NCBI RefSeq assembly: GCF_030211955.1
Contig: NZ_JASODI010000003.1
Location: forward strand, 136,658-200,657
From: Corynebacterium frankenforstense
GTDB lineage: Bacteria; Actinomycetota; Actinomycetes; Mycobacteriales; Mycobacteriaceae
DNA: 64,000 nucleotides
Direction: 5' to 3'
A model generated the notes under the pieces. The model saw only the letters and a program-made list of their open reading frames with translations, made no database searches and was not told where the DNA came from. A program made the translations under genes and the position numbers. Positions 48,134 through 59,233 of the stretch are shown here, in pieces. Each line of letters begins with the position of its first letter. Positions within the stretch are counted from its first letter, which is position 1.

Positions 48134-49522
48134 TTACTTGTCCTCGGCCTCGGTGGTCTCGGTGGACTCGGCCTTGGCGTCGTTCTGCGCCTCGTCCTCG
48201 TCCTCCTCGCCGAAGTACTCCTCGGGGTCGACGGAGTTGCCGGCGTCGTCGGTCACCTTCACGCGGCAGATCGCGGCGGCCAGGGCCTTGCCGCGGCGGA
48301 CGTCGGCGAACAGGTTGCCGATCTGGCCGGACTGGCTGATCTGCTGGACGAACTCGTTCGGGTCCATGCCGTAGGACTGGGCCGTGAACATGATGTGCTC
48401 GGTGAGCTCCTGCTGGGAGACCTCCGGCTGCTCCTGCTCGGCGAGGGCATCGAGGAAGAGCTGGGTGCGCACGGCCTCCTCGGCGTTCTCGCGCTGCTCG
48501 GCGTCGAACTTCTCGCGGGTGGTGCCCTGCGCCTCGAGGACGGAGTTCAGGGCGGCCTCGTCGTGGGCCAGCTGGCCGAGCAGCTGGTGACGCTGGGCGT
48601 CGACCTGGGCGTCGACGACGGTCTGCGGCAGCTCAAACTCGGTCTCGGCGAGGACCTTCTTCAGGGTCTCGTCGCGGATGGCGGCGGCCTGGCCGGTCTT
48701 CTTGGAGTCCTCGACCTGCTTGCGGGTGGCGTCACGCAGCTCGTCGACGGTGTCGAACTCGGAGGCCATCTGGACGAACTCCTCGTCCAGGTCCGGCAGC
48801 TTGCGCTCCTTGGACTGCTGGACGTGGACGTTGACCGTGGCCTCCTTGTCGGCGTACTTGCCGGACTTGAAGGTGGTGGTGAACTCGTTGTCCTCGTCGG
48901 TCTTCATGCCGCGCAGCGCGGTGTCCAGGCCGTCGATGAGGTCGCCCTTGCCGATCTCGTAGTTGATGCCCTCGGCGGCGGCCTCGGGGATCTCCTCGCC
49001 GTCGACGGTGGCCTTGATGTCGATGACGGCGATGTCGCCGGTCTTCATCTTGCGCTTGGTGTTCTTCAGCTCAGAGAAGCGGCCGCGCAGCTCGTCGAGG
49101 GCCTCGTCGACGTCCTCGTCGGAGACCTCCAGGGCCGGGACGGTGACCTCGAGGGCGGAGAAGTCCGGGACCTCGATCTCGGGCTGGACGTCGACCTCGG
49201 CGGTGAACTCGACGTGGTCGCCGTCCTCGATCTCGGTGATGTCGACCTCGGGCTGGCCGATCGGCTTGACGTCGGCCTCCTTGACGGCCTGCTCGTAGCG
49301 CGACGGCAGCATGTCGTTGACGACCTGCTCGAGGACCGGGCCACGGCCGAAGCGGGCGTCGATCAGCTGGCGCGGGGCCTTGCCACGACGGAAGCCCGGG
49401 ATGGTCACCTGCTGGGCGATGGCCTGGTAGGCCTTGTCGAACTCACCCTTCAGCTCATCGAATGGAACGTTGACGGTGAGCTTGACGCGGGTGTCGCTCA
49501 GCTTCTCGACGGAACTCTTCAC
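48134..49522 (-). CDS. tig: Trigger factor
   Basis: 462 residues, ribosome-bound chaperone with peptidyl-prolyl isomerase activity. The ribosome-docking loop is [13 protein letters not shown] (about 43-55), the FKBP domain covers roughly 165-240, and the C-terminal helices bind clients. The last 40 residues are acidic. It lies upstream of clpP1P2 on the same strand with its own terminator, a common arrangement with tig-clpP. Confidence 0.97.
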   Translation of the reverse strand: MKSSVEKLSDTRVKLTVNVPFDELKGEFDKAYQAIAQQVTIPGFRRGKAPRQLIDARFGRGPVLEQVVNDMLPSRYEQAVKEADVKPIGQPEVDITEIEDGDHVEFTAEVDVQPEIEVPDFSALEVTVPALEVSDEDVDEALDELRGRFSELKNTKRKMKTGDIAVIDIKATVDGEEIPEAAAEGINYEIGKGDLIDGLDTALRGMKTDEDNEFTTTFKSGKYADKEATVNVHVQQSKERKLPDLDEEFVQMASEFDTVDELRDATRKQVEDSKKTGQAAAIRDETLKKVLAETEFELPQTVVDAQVDAQRHQLLGQLAHDEAALNSVLEAQGTTREKFDAEQRENAEEAVRTQLFLDALAEQEQPEVSQQELTEHIMFTAQSYGMDPNEFVQQISQSGQIGNLFADVRRGKALAAAICRVKVTDDAGNSVDPEEYFGEEDEDEAQNDAKAESTETTEAEDK

Positions 49523-49572
49523 GGAGTCACTCTCCTGGATCGGTGCGAAAGTCTCTTCTCGATGTTTCTTAC

Positions 49573-49646
49573 GTCGGGGCGACAGGATTTGAACCTGCGA
49601 CCCCCTGCTCCCAAAGCAGGTGCGCTACCAAGCTGCGCCACGCCCC
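49573..49646 (-). tRNA. tRNA-Pro(TGG)
   Basis: A 74-nt cloverleaf: acceptor CGGGGCG/CGCCCCG, D stem GCGC/GCGC, anticodon stem CCTGC/GCAGG with loop TTTGGGA, T arm GCAGGTTCAAATCCTGT, discriminator A. CCA is not encoded. About 50 bp upstream of tig on the same strand. Confidence 0.95.
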
Positions 49647-49868
49647 GCGACGTTCGCCAAGCATACCGGCGGGGTCTGCGGGCGACCCACACCGGGGTCG
49701 CCCGCCGGGGCCAGGCCGCGGGGGACGCGGCGCCGCCCGGGCGGGCGACGTTGACAAGCGAGACACTCTACCGGAGAGGTGCGGGCCATGGGCGGGCGGG
49801 CCGGGAAACGGCCAGGAGACGACTGCGCCCCGCCGACGCTCAGGGCGGCCGGCGGGGCGGTCAACTGG

Positions 49869-49940
49869 AGGGAACGACGGGAATCGAACCCGCGTCTTCA
49901 GCTTGGAAGGCTGAGGTATTAGCCACTATACGACGTTCCC
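49869..49940 (-). tRNA. tRNA-Gly(TCC)
   Basis: A 72-nt cloverleaf: acceptor GGGAACG/CGTTCCC, D arm GTAT/ATAC, anticodon stem TCAGC/GCTGA with loop CTTCCAA, T arm GCGGGTTCGAATCCCGT, discriminator T. CCA is not encoded. It is 222 bp upstream of tRNA-Pro. Confidence 0.95.
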
Positions 49941-50124
49941 AGTGGCAGCCAGCCTAGTGCAGAGGCCGCGGACGGGACAAACGCCCCGTTCGTGCGCGCG
50001 CAGTCGCCGATGCCGCCCGGGTGCACTTCCCGGGGCGATTCATGCGCCGCGGCCGGAACTTTCCGCGGGCCCGGCGCGTTGAAGCAGACGAGAACCTTCC
50101 CCGCCAACGAAAGTGGGTCATTCA

Positions 50125-50988
50125 GTGTCCTTTCTGCTCCTCCTCATCGTCATCGGCGCCGGGATCGCCATCTGGGCGCAGTCGAACAAGAAGAAGGAGA
50201 TCGGCCGCGAGCGTGCCTCCTTCGCCGACGCGCAGGCCGACGCCCGCCGCTGGATCGAGCGCCTCGGCTCGCAGGTGCTGACGCTCTCCGGCAACGACAC
50301 CGCCTCCACCCAGGCGCTGGCCGACGCCTCCGAGCGCTACAACGCCGCCTCGGCCGCCATCGGACAGGCCGAGACGGTCAAGCAGGCGCAGCTCGCCCGC
50401 GAGTCCGCGCTCGAGGGCCTGCACTACGTCAACGCGGCCCGCGAGATCATGGGCCTGCCCGCCGGCCCCGAGCTGCCGCCGCTGGCCGGCCAGCGCGCCG
50501 CCGGCAAGGTCACCGAGCGCCGCACCATCGAGCACGACGGCCAGCAGATCACGGCCTCGCCCGAGGCGAGCGCGGACACCCCGAACTACTACCCCGGCGG
50601 CAAGGTCGCGGGCCGCCCGGTTCCGGCTGGCTGGTACTCGACCCCGTGGTGGGCCCCGGCCATGGCCACCGGCCTGTGGACCGCCGGCTCGGTGATGATG
50701 TTCTCCGCGCTCTTCTCCGGCATGTCCGGCGTGGGCTACTCCGCCCACGCCTTCGAGGACGGCTACGGCTCCGGTTACGAGGACGGCCTGGCCGACGGCG
50801 CGGAGGGCGCCGACGGCGACATGGGCGACGCCGGGGACATGGGCGACGGCGGCGACATGGGTGGAGACACGGGCGGCGACGGCGGCGGCTTCTTCGGCGG
50901 TGACGGCGGATTCTTCGGCGGCGACGGCGGCGGGTTCGACTTCGGCGGCGACGGCGGGGGCTTCGACTTCGGCGGCTTCGACTTCTAG
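50125..50988 (+). CDS. Membrane protein with Gly/Asp-rich tail
   Basis: 287 residues. A signal-anchor VSFLLLLIVIGAGIAIWAQ begins the protein, a helical, Ala-rich segment follows (residues 30-115), then a hydrophobic stretch TGLWTAGSVMMFSALFSGMSG near 185-205. The last 70 residues are almost only Gly, Asp and Phe, with repeats of the type GGDGGGFDFGG. I know no function. GTG at 50125 is chosen as the natural membrane start; GTG at 50113 is an in-frame alternative. Ends at a clear terminator. Confidence 0.6.
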   Translation: MSFLLLLIVIGAGIAIWAQSNKKKEIGRERASFADAQADARRWIERLGSQVLTLSGNDTASTQALADASERYNAASAAIGQAETVKQAQLARESALEGLHYVNAAREIMGLPAGPELPPLAGQRAAGKVTERRTIEHDGQQITASPEASADTPNYYPGGKVAGRPVPAGWYSTPWWAPAMATGLWTAGSVMMFSALFSGMSGVGYSAHAFEDGYGSGYEDGLADGAEGADGDMGDAGDMGDGGDMGGDTGGDGGGFFGGDGGFFGGDGGGFDFGGDGGGFDFGGFDF

Positions 50989-51022
50989 CCTGCACCCCTC
51001 CTTAATCTCCCACTTCCCCACC

Positions 51023-51048
51023 GACCCCCGGACGTTAGTCCGGGGGTC
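51023..51048 (+). terminator. Intrinsic-type hairpin after the Gly/Asp-rich gene
   Basis: GACCCCCGGAC (51023-51033) and GTCCGGGGGTC (51038-51048) form an 11-bp perfect stem with loop GTTA, 35 bp after the stop codon. No T-tract. Confidence 0.75.
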
Positions 51049-51068
51049 TCGTGCTGCACGGGGTGGGG

Positions 51069-51110
51069 CGCGCCGACGGGGAGCGGCGGGACGTCGGCAA
51101 TTACCCCGCC
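51069..51110 (+). repeat. 42-bp direct repeat, copy 1
   Basis: 39 of 42 bases match 52559-52600 in the same orientation. The two copies enclose the Nramp-like gene. The first copy contains GCCGAC and GTCGGC as inverted arms around 15 bases. Confidence 0.85.
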
Positions 51111-51170
51111 CGGCATGCGCTGACACCTAAACCGGTTCAGCAACCGAAAACCCAGAAAGTGATTTACCTC

Positions 51171-51189
51171 ACCCGTTAGGCTGACCTTG
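51171..51189 (+). promoter_or_regulatory. Weak DtxR/MntR-like box before the metal transporter
   Basis: ACCCGTTAGGCTGACCTTG matches 11 of 19 positions of the DtxR consensus, with its right half good (TTAGGCTGACCT). It stands 40 bp before the GTG start of the Nramp-like gene. A metal-dependent repressor is plausible, not shown. Confidence 0.35.
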
Positions 51190-51228
51190 TTTCGCGCCGC
51201 AACCAACACCGTCAGGGAGGTCAGGACC

Positions 51229-52548
51229 GTGAGCAACGACAGAACCGAGATGACCGGGACGGGCCCGGCAGACACCGCGGGCGCGGGGCAGCCCACCGCC
51301 GTCGGGGACGACTCCGCCGGCAAGCCGCTGCGCAGCTGGACCGTCGTCGGCCCGGGCCTGGTCGCCGCGGCGACCGCGGTCGGGGCCGGCGACCTGGTGG
51401 CCACCCTCGTCGCGGGCCAGCGCTTCGGCTACGCCCTGCTGTGGGCGTGCATCGTCGGCACGGTGATGAAGATCGTGCTGGTCGAGGGCGTCGGACGCTG
51501 GACCCTGGCGACCGGGCACACCCTCTTCCACGGCTGGCACTCCATCGGCCGCTGGACCACGTGGTACTTCGCGCCGTACATCATCATCTGGGGCTTCGTC
51601 TACGGTGCCGCCGGCATGTCCGGCACCGGACTGGCGCTCAGCGCGCTCTTCCCCGGCACCTCGCTGACCATGTGGGCGATCATCTCCGGCCTGGTCGGCT
51701 TCGCCCTGATGTGGATCGGGCGCTACCGGCTCTTCGAGAAGATCATCGCCGTGCTCGTCGGGGTCATGTTCGTCACCGTCGTGGGTATCTCGACGCTGAC
51801 GTTCCGTCACCTGCCCGAGATCATCACCGGCCTGGTGCCCACCGTGCCCGAGGGCTCCTTCGTCTACGTCCTCTCGCTGGCCGGCGGGATCGGCGGCACG
51901 ATCACGCTGGCCGCCTACGGCTACTGGCTCTCCGAGAAGGGCTGGGGCGGCGCCGGCTGGATGCGCGTGATGCGCCTCGACAACACCGTCTCCTACATCG
52001 TCACCGGCATCTTCGTCATCGCGATGCTGCTCATCGGCGCCGACATGCTCTACAGCGCCAACCTCGCCGTCTCCGACTCCGACCAGGGCCTGGTCGACCT
52101 GGCCGGGGTGCTCGAGGAGCGCTACGGCAAGGCGATGTCGGTGATCTACCTGGTCGGATTCCTCTCCGCCGCGTTCTCCTCTGTGCTCGGCGTGTGGAAC
52201 GGCGTGTCCCTGATGTTCGCCGACTACCTCGGCCACCTGCGCGGGCTGCCCGAGGGCCACCCCGACACGCACTCGGGCGGAAAATACTACCGGATCTACC
52301 TGTTCTGGCTGACCTTCCCGCCGATGCTGCTGCTCATCCTGGGCAAGCCGACCGCGATCATCATCGCCTACGGTGCACTCGGCGCGCTGTTCATGCCGTT
52401 CCTCGCACTCACGCTGCTCATCCTGCTCAACTCCGACCGGGTGCCCGCGCGCTGGCGCAACGGCTGGTTCCTCAACACCGTCGTGTCGGTCATCCTGATC
52501 GCCTTCGCCGCGCTGTGCATCCACGAGCTGATGGGCATCTTCGGCTGA
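51229..52548 (+). CDS. Nramp-like divalent metal transporter family protein
   Basis: 439 residues and about 11 membrane segments. WTVVGPGLVAAATAVGAGDLVATL (in parts) is the first segment of the Nramp fold, but the canonical DPGN is AGDL here, and in segment 6 the usual MPHN is replaced by LAAYGYW. The protein therefore lacks both hallmark metal ligand motifs of Mn/Fe carriers; Mg2+ or another substrate must be considered. GTG at 51229 follows GGGAGG; an ATG seven codons later is possible. Stands between two direct repeats. Confidence 0.75.
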   Translation: MSNDRTEMTGTGPADTAGAGQPTAVGDDSAGKPLRSWTVVGPGLVAAATAVGAGDLVATLVAGQRFGYALLWACIVGTVMKIVLVEGVGRWTLATGHTLFHGWHSIGRWTTWYFAPYIIIWGFVYGAAGMSGTGLALSALFPGTSLTMWAIISGLVGFALMWIGRYRLFEKIIAVLVGVMFVTVVGISTLTFRHLPEIITGLVPTVPEGSFVYVLSLAGGIGGTITLAAYGYWLSEKGWGGAGWMRVMRLDNTVSYIVTGIFVIAMLLIGADMLYSANLAVSDSDQGLVDLAGVLEERYGKAMSVIYLVGFLSAAFSSVLGVWNGVSLMFADYLGHLRGLPEGHPDTHSGGKYYRIYLFWLTFPPMLLLILGKPTAIIIAYGALGALFMPFLALTLLILLNSDRVPARWRNGWFLNTVVSVILIAFAALCIHELMGIFG

Positions 52549-52558
52549 CGCCCGCGGA

Positions 52559-52600
52559 CGCGCCGACGGGGAGCGGCGGGACGTCGTCAATCACCCGGCC
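52559..52600 (+). repeat. 42-bp direct repeat, copy 2
   Basis: Second copy of the repeat at 51069-51110, starting 11 bp after the Nramp-like stop and ending 34 bp before the aldo/keto reductase ATG. Confidence 0.85.
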
Positions 52601-52634
52601 CCACACCAGGCGGCGCCTCTGGCACACTGGGCCC

Positions 52635-53471
52635 ATGAGCGACAACGTCCCCACGATCACCCTCAACGACGGACACGAGATCCCGCAGCTGGGCTTCGGC
52701 TCGTACAAGGTCGACAACGACACCGCGGAGAAGGTCGTCGGCCTCGCGCTGCAGGCCGGCTACCGGCACATCGACACCGCCGGGTTCTACGGCAACGAGG
52801 AGGGCGTGGGCCGCGCGATCGCGGCCAGCGGCATCCCGCGCGAGGAGATCTTCGTGACCACCAAGCTGTGGAACGACCGCCACGGCGACCCGGACGCGGC
52901 GCTGGCCGAGTCGCTGGAGAAGCTCGGCCTCGACTACGTCGACCTCTACCTCATCCACTGGCCCTGCCCCGCCCAGGACCTCTACCTGAAGGTCTGGGAC
53001 CGCTTCATCGCCGCGCGCGAGACCGGGCTGGTGCGCTCGATCGGGGTGTCGAACTTCCTGCCCGAGCACCTGGACAACCTGCTGCGCCACTCCCCCGTGC
53101 CGCCGGTGGTCGACCAGCTCGAGCTGCACCCGGCCTACCAGCGCCGCGACGACGTCGCGTTCTGCCGCGACCACGAGATCGCCGTCGAGGCCTGGGGCCC
53201 GCTCGGCCAGGGCAAGTACCCGCTGCTCGAGGACCCGACCGTGACCCGGGTCGCCGAGGCCCACGGCGTCGGCGCCGGCCAGGCGGTCATCCGCTGGCAC
53301 CTGCAGCACGGGCGGGTCCTCTTCCCGAAGTCCTCGAACCCCGAGCGCATCCGCGCCAACATCGACGTCTTCGGCTTCGAGCTGACGGACGAGGAAATGG
53401 CCGCGGTCGACGCACTCGACCGCGGCCTGGAGGGGCGCGTCGGACGCGACCCGAACAAGATGGAGCCTTAA
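52635..53471 (+). CDS. Aldo/keto reductase (2,5-diketo-D-gluconate reductase type)
   Basis: 278 residues, NADPH-dependent TIM-barrel reductase. Catalytic tetrad Asp47, Tyr52, Lys77 and His108 are all present (HIDTAGFYGNE, TTKLW, LIHWP). The C-terminal cofactor part has FPKSSNPERI. Substrate unknown. CACACT six bases before the ATG may be a -10 for a leaderless mRNA. Converges on rpiB. Confidence 0.88.
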   Translation: MSDNVPTITLNDGHEIPQLGFGSYKVDNDTAEKVVGLALQAGYRHIDTAGFYGNEEGVGRAIAASGIPREEIFVTTKLWNDRHGDPDAALAESLEKLGLDYVDLYLIHWPCPAQDLYLKVWDRFIAARETGLVRSIGVSNFLPEHLDNLLRHSPVPPVVDQLELHPAYQRRDDVAFCRDHEIAVEAWGPLGQGKYPLLEDPTVTRVAEAHGVGAGQAVIRWHLQHGRVLFPKSSNPERIRANIDVFGFELTDEEMAAVDALDRGLEGRVGRDPNKMEP

Positions 53472-53477
53472 GAGGGA

Positions 53478-53495
53478 GGCCTCCAATCAGAGGCC
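53478..53495. terminator. Weak hairpin between aldo/keto reductase and rpiB
   Basis: GGCCTC and GAGGCC (53478-53483, 53490-53495) with loop CAATCA, between two convergent genes. Short stem and no T-tract. Confidence 0.3.
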
Positions 53496-53501
53496 CGGGG
53501 G

Positions 53502-53978
53502 CTACTTCTCCTCGGGCAGCGCCGGGGCGACCCCGGTGCGCTCGTACTCGGAGAGGATGTCGATGCGGCGCTGGTGGCGCTCCTCCTTCGACCACTCGGC
53601 GCCGATAAAGGCGTCGACGATCTCGAGGGCCTCCTCGACGGAGTGCATGCGCCCGCCGATGCCCATCAGCTGGGCGTTGTTGTGCTGGCGGGCCAGCTGG
53701 GCGGTCTCGACGGACCAGGTCAGGGCGCAGCGGGCACCCTCAACCTTGTTCGCGGCGATCTGCTCGCCGTTGCCGGAGCCGCCGAGCACGATGCCCAGGG
53801 AGCCCGGGTCGTTGACCGTGCGGCTGGCCGCCTCGATGCAGTAGGCGGGGTAGTCGTCGGCGGGGTCGAGGGTGTGGGCGCCGCAGTCGATGACCTCGTG
53901 ACCGGCGGCCTTCAGGTGCTCAGCCACGGCGTTCTTCAGGTCGAATCCGGCGTGGTCTGCTCCAAGGTAAACGCGCAT
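53502..53978 (-). CDS. rpiB: Ribose-5-phosphate isomerase B
   Basis: 158 residues, interconverts ribose 5-phosphate and ribulose 5-phosphate. MRVYLGADHAGFDLK and IVLGGSGNGEQIAANKV are typical of the actinobacterial type, with Glu in GNGEQ where the E. coli enzyme uses Cys. TAGACT stands seven bases before the ATG without a ribosome binding site, so a leaderless transcript is likely; an upstream ATG at 54044 in the same frame is rejected for that reason. Confidence 0.95.
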   Translation of the reverse strand: MRVYLGADHAGFDLKNAVAEHLKAAGHEVIDCGAHTLDPADDYPAYCIEAASRTVNDPGSLGIVLGGSGNGEQIAANKVEGARCALTWSVETAQLARQHNNAQLMGIGGRMHSVEEALEIVDAFIGAEWSKEERHQRRIDILSEYERTGVAPALPEEK

Positions 53979-53991
53979 GCACTGCAGTCTA
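53979..53991 (-). promoter_or_regulatory. Leaderless rpiB promoter
   Basis: On the minus strand TAGACT is followed by GCAGTGC and the ATG, placing the likely transcription start at the A of the start codon. Confidence 0.5.
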
Positions 53992-54104
53992 GCCGCCCCG
54001 ACACCGGCTTTGGACTCCGTGTTGTTTTCCGCCCCCGCGGCCACCCCTGCTGCTTCTGGCCTGTCGCCCCGGGCCGCCCCGTCGGACGGCCATCGCCGCC
54101 GCGC

Positions 54105-54368
54105 CTAGCGCAGCGCGCCCTCCCGGTCGCGGCGCCGGCCCAGCACCCGCCAGACCAGCCACACCCCGCCGGCCAGGAGCACCAGCGGCACCAGCTTCAT
54201 GAACCACGCCAGGCTGATGAACACGGCCATCAGCAGCGCGATCAGGGAGACACCCACGCACACCGCACCGGCGGCCAGGGAGAGCGTCGCCGAGCGACCC
54301 CAGCTGTAGTACGCCAGGCCACCGGCGAGCACGGCGATGACGAGGGTGACGGTGAAGGTGCTGAACAC
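54105..54368 (-). CDS. Small membrane protein, three membrane segments
   Basis: 87 residues: FTVTLVIAVLAGGLAYYSW, TLSLAAGAVCVGVSLIALLM and LAWFMKLVPLVLLAGGVWLV are hydrophobic, the tail GRRRDREGALR is basic. GGAGGATCC stands before the ATG. Similar small proteins lie beside rpiB and pepN in other corynebacteria. Function unknown. Confidence 0.65.
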   Translation of the reverse strand: MFSTFTVTLVIAVLAGGLAYYSWGRSATLSLAAGAVCVGVSLIALLMAVFISLAWFMKLVPLVLLAGGVWLVWRVLGRRRDREGALR

Positions 54369-54462
54369 GGATCCTCCGGGAGACGGGTCATCGTTCGGCT
54401 GAATATTTTACCGCCCCGCCCCCGCCCGTCAGGCAGAGGGGAAAGTCGGAAACCCGCTCCTC

Positions 54463-55077
54463 CTAGACCTGCGGGTTCTCCATGCGCGAGCGCTTGAGCT
54501 CGAAGAAGTAGGGGTACTGGGCCAGGCGCACCGCGGCGTCGAAAATCTCACCGGCCTCCTCGCCGGTGGGCACACGCGTGATCACGGGGCCGAAGAAGGC
54601 GTTTTCGCCCAGCTTGATCACCGGGGTGCCCACCTCGTCGCCGACGGACTCGATGCCGGCGTTGTGGAACTTGCGCAGCTCGTCGTCCCAGTCCTCGGTG
54701 TCGGCGACCTTCTGGTAGTCGGAGGACAGGCCCACCTTGGCCAGTGCCTCGGCGATGACCTCGTTGTAGGCGCCGTAACCCTTCTTGCCGCCCTGGCCAC
54801 CGGGGTGCACCAGCTCGCCCATGGTGGTGTAGAGCTCGTCGACCTTCTCGGGATGCTCGGTGGCCACCGCGGCGAAGACGCGGGCCGGGCCCCAATTGGC
54901 CTCCATCATCTTCATGTACTCCGGGTCGAGGTCGCGGCCGTCGTTGAGCACGGACAGGCTCATCGGCTGCCAGGTGATCTCGATGTCGCGGACCTTCTCC
55001 ACCTCCTTCATCCAGCGGGAGGTCTGCCACGCGAACGGGCAGGAGACGTCGAACCAGAAGGTGACGGACTGGGTCAT
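54463..55077 (-). CDS. DsbA-like (Rv2466c family) thioredoxin-fold protein
   Basis: 204 residues. WFDVSCPFAWQTSRW (about 8-22) aligns with the CPWC region of Rv2466c, the mycothiol-dependent nitroreductase, but the second Cys is Ala, leaving a single-cysteine CPFA motif. GTPVIKLGENAFFGPVI is the cis-Pro region. Probably works with mycothiol in the cytoplasm; there is no signal peptide. Divergent from pepN, as in C. glutamicum. Confidence 0.82.
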   Translation of the reverse strand: MTQSVTFWFDVSCPFAWQTSRWMKEVEKVRDIEITWQPMSLSVLNDGRDLDPEYMKMMEANWGPARVFAAVATEHPEKVDELYTTMGELVHPGGQGGKKGYGAYNEVIAEALAKVGLSSDYQKVADTEDWDDELRKFHNAGIESVGDEVGTPVIKLGENAFFGPVITRVPTGEEAGEIFDAAVRLAQYPYFFELKRSRMENPQV

Positions 55078-55177
55078 GGGGTGATTCCTCTCTGTCGGGT
55101 GACTTCGCGGGCCAGCCTAACCGCACTCCCGCGCCCACGGCCCGTGCGCGCCCCCGCCGGTGACTACCGTGTATGCC

Positions 55178-57808
<2,631 letters not shown>

Positions 57809-58248
57809 CCGGCGGAGGTCCGCGGGGGCGGGGCTCGGGGCCCGCTCCCCGGTCGCGGGGTCGGCCGGGAGGCTGAACGGCCCCGCTCAGGCGCGCTCCC
57901 CGGCCACCGCTGTCTTCTCCCGTCGCCTACCTAGCAAGGCCCCGTATAGCAAGCGCTCTGCTGAACCCAGCAAGGCCGCTCCTTGCTATACGGGGCCTTG
58001 CTGGATTCGCGGCTGCTCGGGGTGGCCGCGACCCAGTCGATCCGCCAGATCCACCGCAGTGAAGCCGCGGTGGACCAGCCTCGGACCGCATCCGTTCAAC
58101 TGCCAAACTCTCAACCCTAGCGTCCCCACCGACTCCTCACCCGGCTTCTTCCACAGGTAGGGGTCACCGCATATCCTCGCGGCCCGGTCATCCACAGCGC
58201 TCTCCCCGTACCCGACGGGCTCCCTGCCTGCCTGCCAGAGTCCCAGGT
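57809..58248. other. 440-bp region with inverted repeats, no gene
   Basis: Apart from the large inverted repeat at 57931-58004, a hairpin TCCACCGC / GCGGTGGA lies at 58050-58074. I find no convincing gene or promoter. A minus-strand frame (57986-58258) lacks family similarity. Confidence 0.5.
57931..58004. repeat. Long inverted repeat, dispersed family copy A
   Basis: Two perfect 21-bp arms (57933-57953 and 57982-58002) with 28 bp between. The right arm and its flank (57981-58004, 24 bases) recur with one change at 60234-60257. Further CCCAGCAAGGCC is found in the loop and again in copy B. Confidence 0.8.
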
Positions 58249-59199
58249 ATGAAACCACACCTGACGACTACCAAAGGAATGATCGACCTCCGCCGGCAAC
58301 GAGCCTCGGACTCTGAGCTGCGGGCGGCACTCAGGGACGGATCTCTTATCCGCCTCCGCCCCGAGATCGCGGTGGACGCCGAGCACTACCGTTCATCGCC
58401 TCGCTGGACCAGGAACGCGCTCGACGCGACTGCACTCGGGCTGACTCTCGACCGCGCCGCCCTGTGCGGAAACTCCGCGGCCGTCTTCTGGGGCATCCCG
58501 GTGCTCGATCTCCGGTTCGCCCACGAGATCACGTACGGCAAGCGGCATCCGCCGAGCACGACACATCGCCGAGGCAGAAACCTCATCGTCCGGCAGGCGC
58601 ACCTCGAGGACCACGAGGTCGTGGTGGTCAAAGGCGTCCGACTCACCACGGTCGGACGCACCCTGCGGGACATCGCCCGCTACCACGGGGCCATAGCCGG
58701 TGTCGTGGCCATGGACTTCGTGCTCAACGACCCCAGCTGGTCGCGCCGGCGACTCAACGAAGCGGTGCTCACCTCAGCCCGGTACCCGAACAAGTCGATC
58801 GTGCACCGCGCGGTGGACCTCGCCCGTGAAGGCGCAGGTTCGCCGGCCGAATCCCGGCTGCGGGCGATCATCGTCGAGTCGGGTCTGGTCGCCCCCGAGG
58901 AGATAGAGCTGCAGTCTAAGGTCATGACCGCGATGGGTCCGCGTTACCTTGACCTGCGCCTTCAAGGTGTCCTCGGGGTCGAGTACGACGGCGACGACAA
59001 GTACCACGGCGCGTACGGCATTCCGACCGCCCGGGCGATCCACGACGAACTCCGACGGGAGAAGGACATCCGGAACACGGGCGTCCCCCTGGTCCGCATC
59101 TGTAAGGAGCACCTCGCAGCACGCTCCGACGGAAGCTACCCGGCCATCGACGTCATCCGCGACGCCCTCGGGCGGCTCCCCGGAAACCGGGCGGCATAG
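58249..59199 (+). CDS. AbiEi-like / DUF559-type nuclease-fold protein
   Basis: 316 residues. The N-terminus has a winged-helix type antitoxin domain (DSELRAALRDGSLIRLRPEI, about 22-41). The C-terminus has MGPRYLDLRLQGVLGVEYDGDDKY in part, a Vsr/DUF559-like nuclease core with Asp, Glu and Asp in place. Proteins of this two-part build are common and uncharacterised in actinobacteria; some relatives are listed with abortive infection systems. ATG at 58249. No partner toxin gene is seen next to it. Confidence 0.6.
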   Translation: MKPHLTTTKGMIDLRRQRASDSELRAALRDGSLIRLRPEIAVDAEHYRSSPRWTRNALDATALGLTLDRAALCGNSAAVFWGIPVLDLRFAHEITYGKRHPPSTTHRRGRNLIVRQAHLEDHEVVVVKGVRLTTVGRTLRDIARYHGAIAGVVAMDFVLNDPSWSRRRLNEAVLTSARYPNKSIVHRAVDLAREGAGSPAESRLRAIIVESGLVAPEEIELQSKVMTAMGPRYLDLRLQGVLGVEYDGDDKYHGAYGIPTARAIHDELRREKDIRNTGVPLVRICKEHLAARSDGSYPAIDVIRDALGRLPGNRAA

Positions 59200-59233
59200 A
59201 GCTGGACGATCGGCGACAAAACAACGGCGCCGC

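Noticed and set aside
57986..58258. 90-residue minus-strand frame after pepN as a small gene
   Set aside because: It runs through part of the inverted repeat, has no family similarity and no ribosome binding site.
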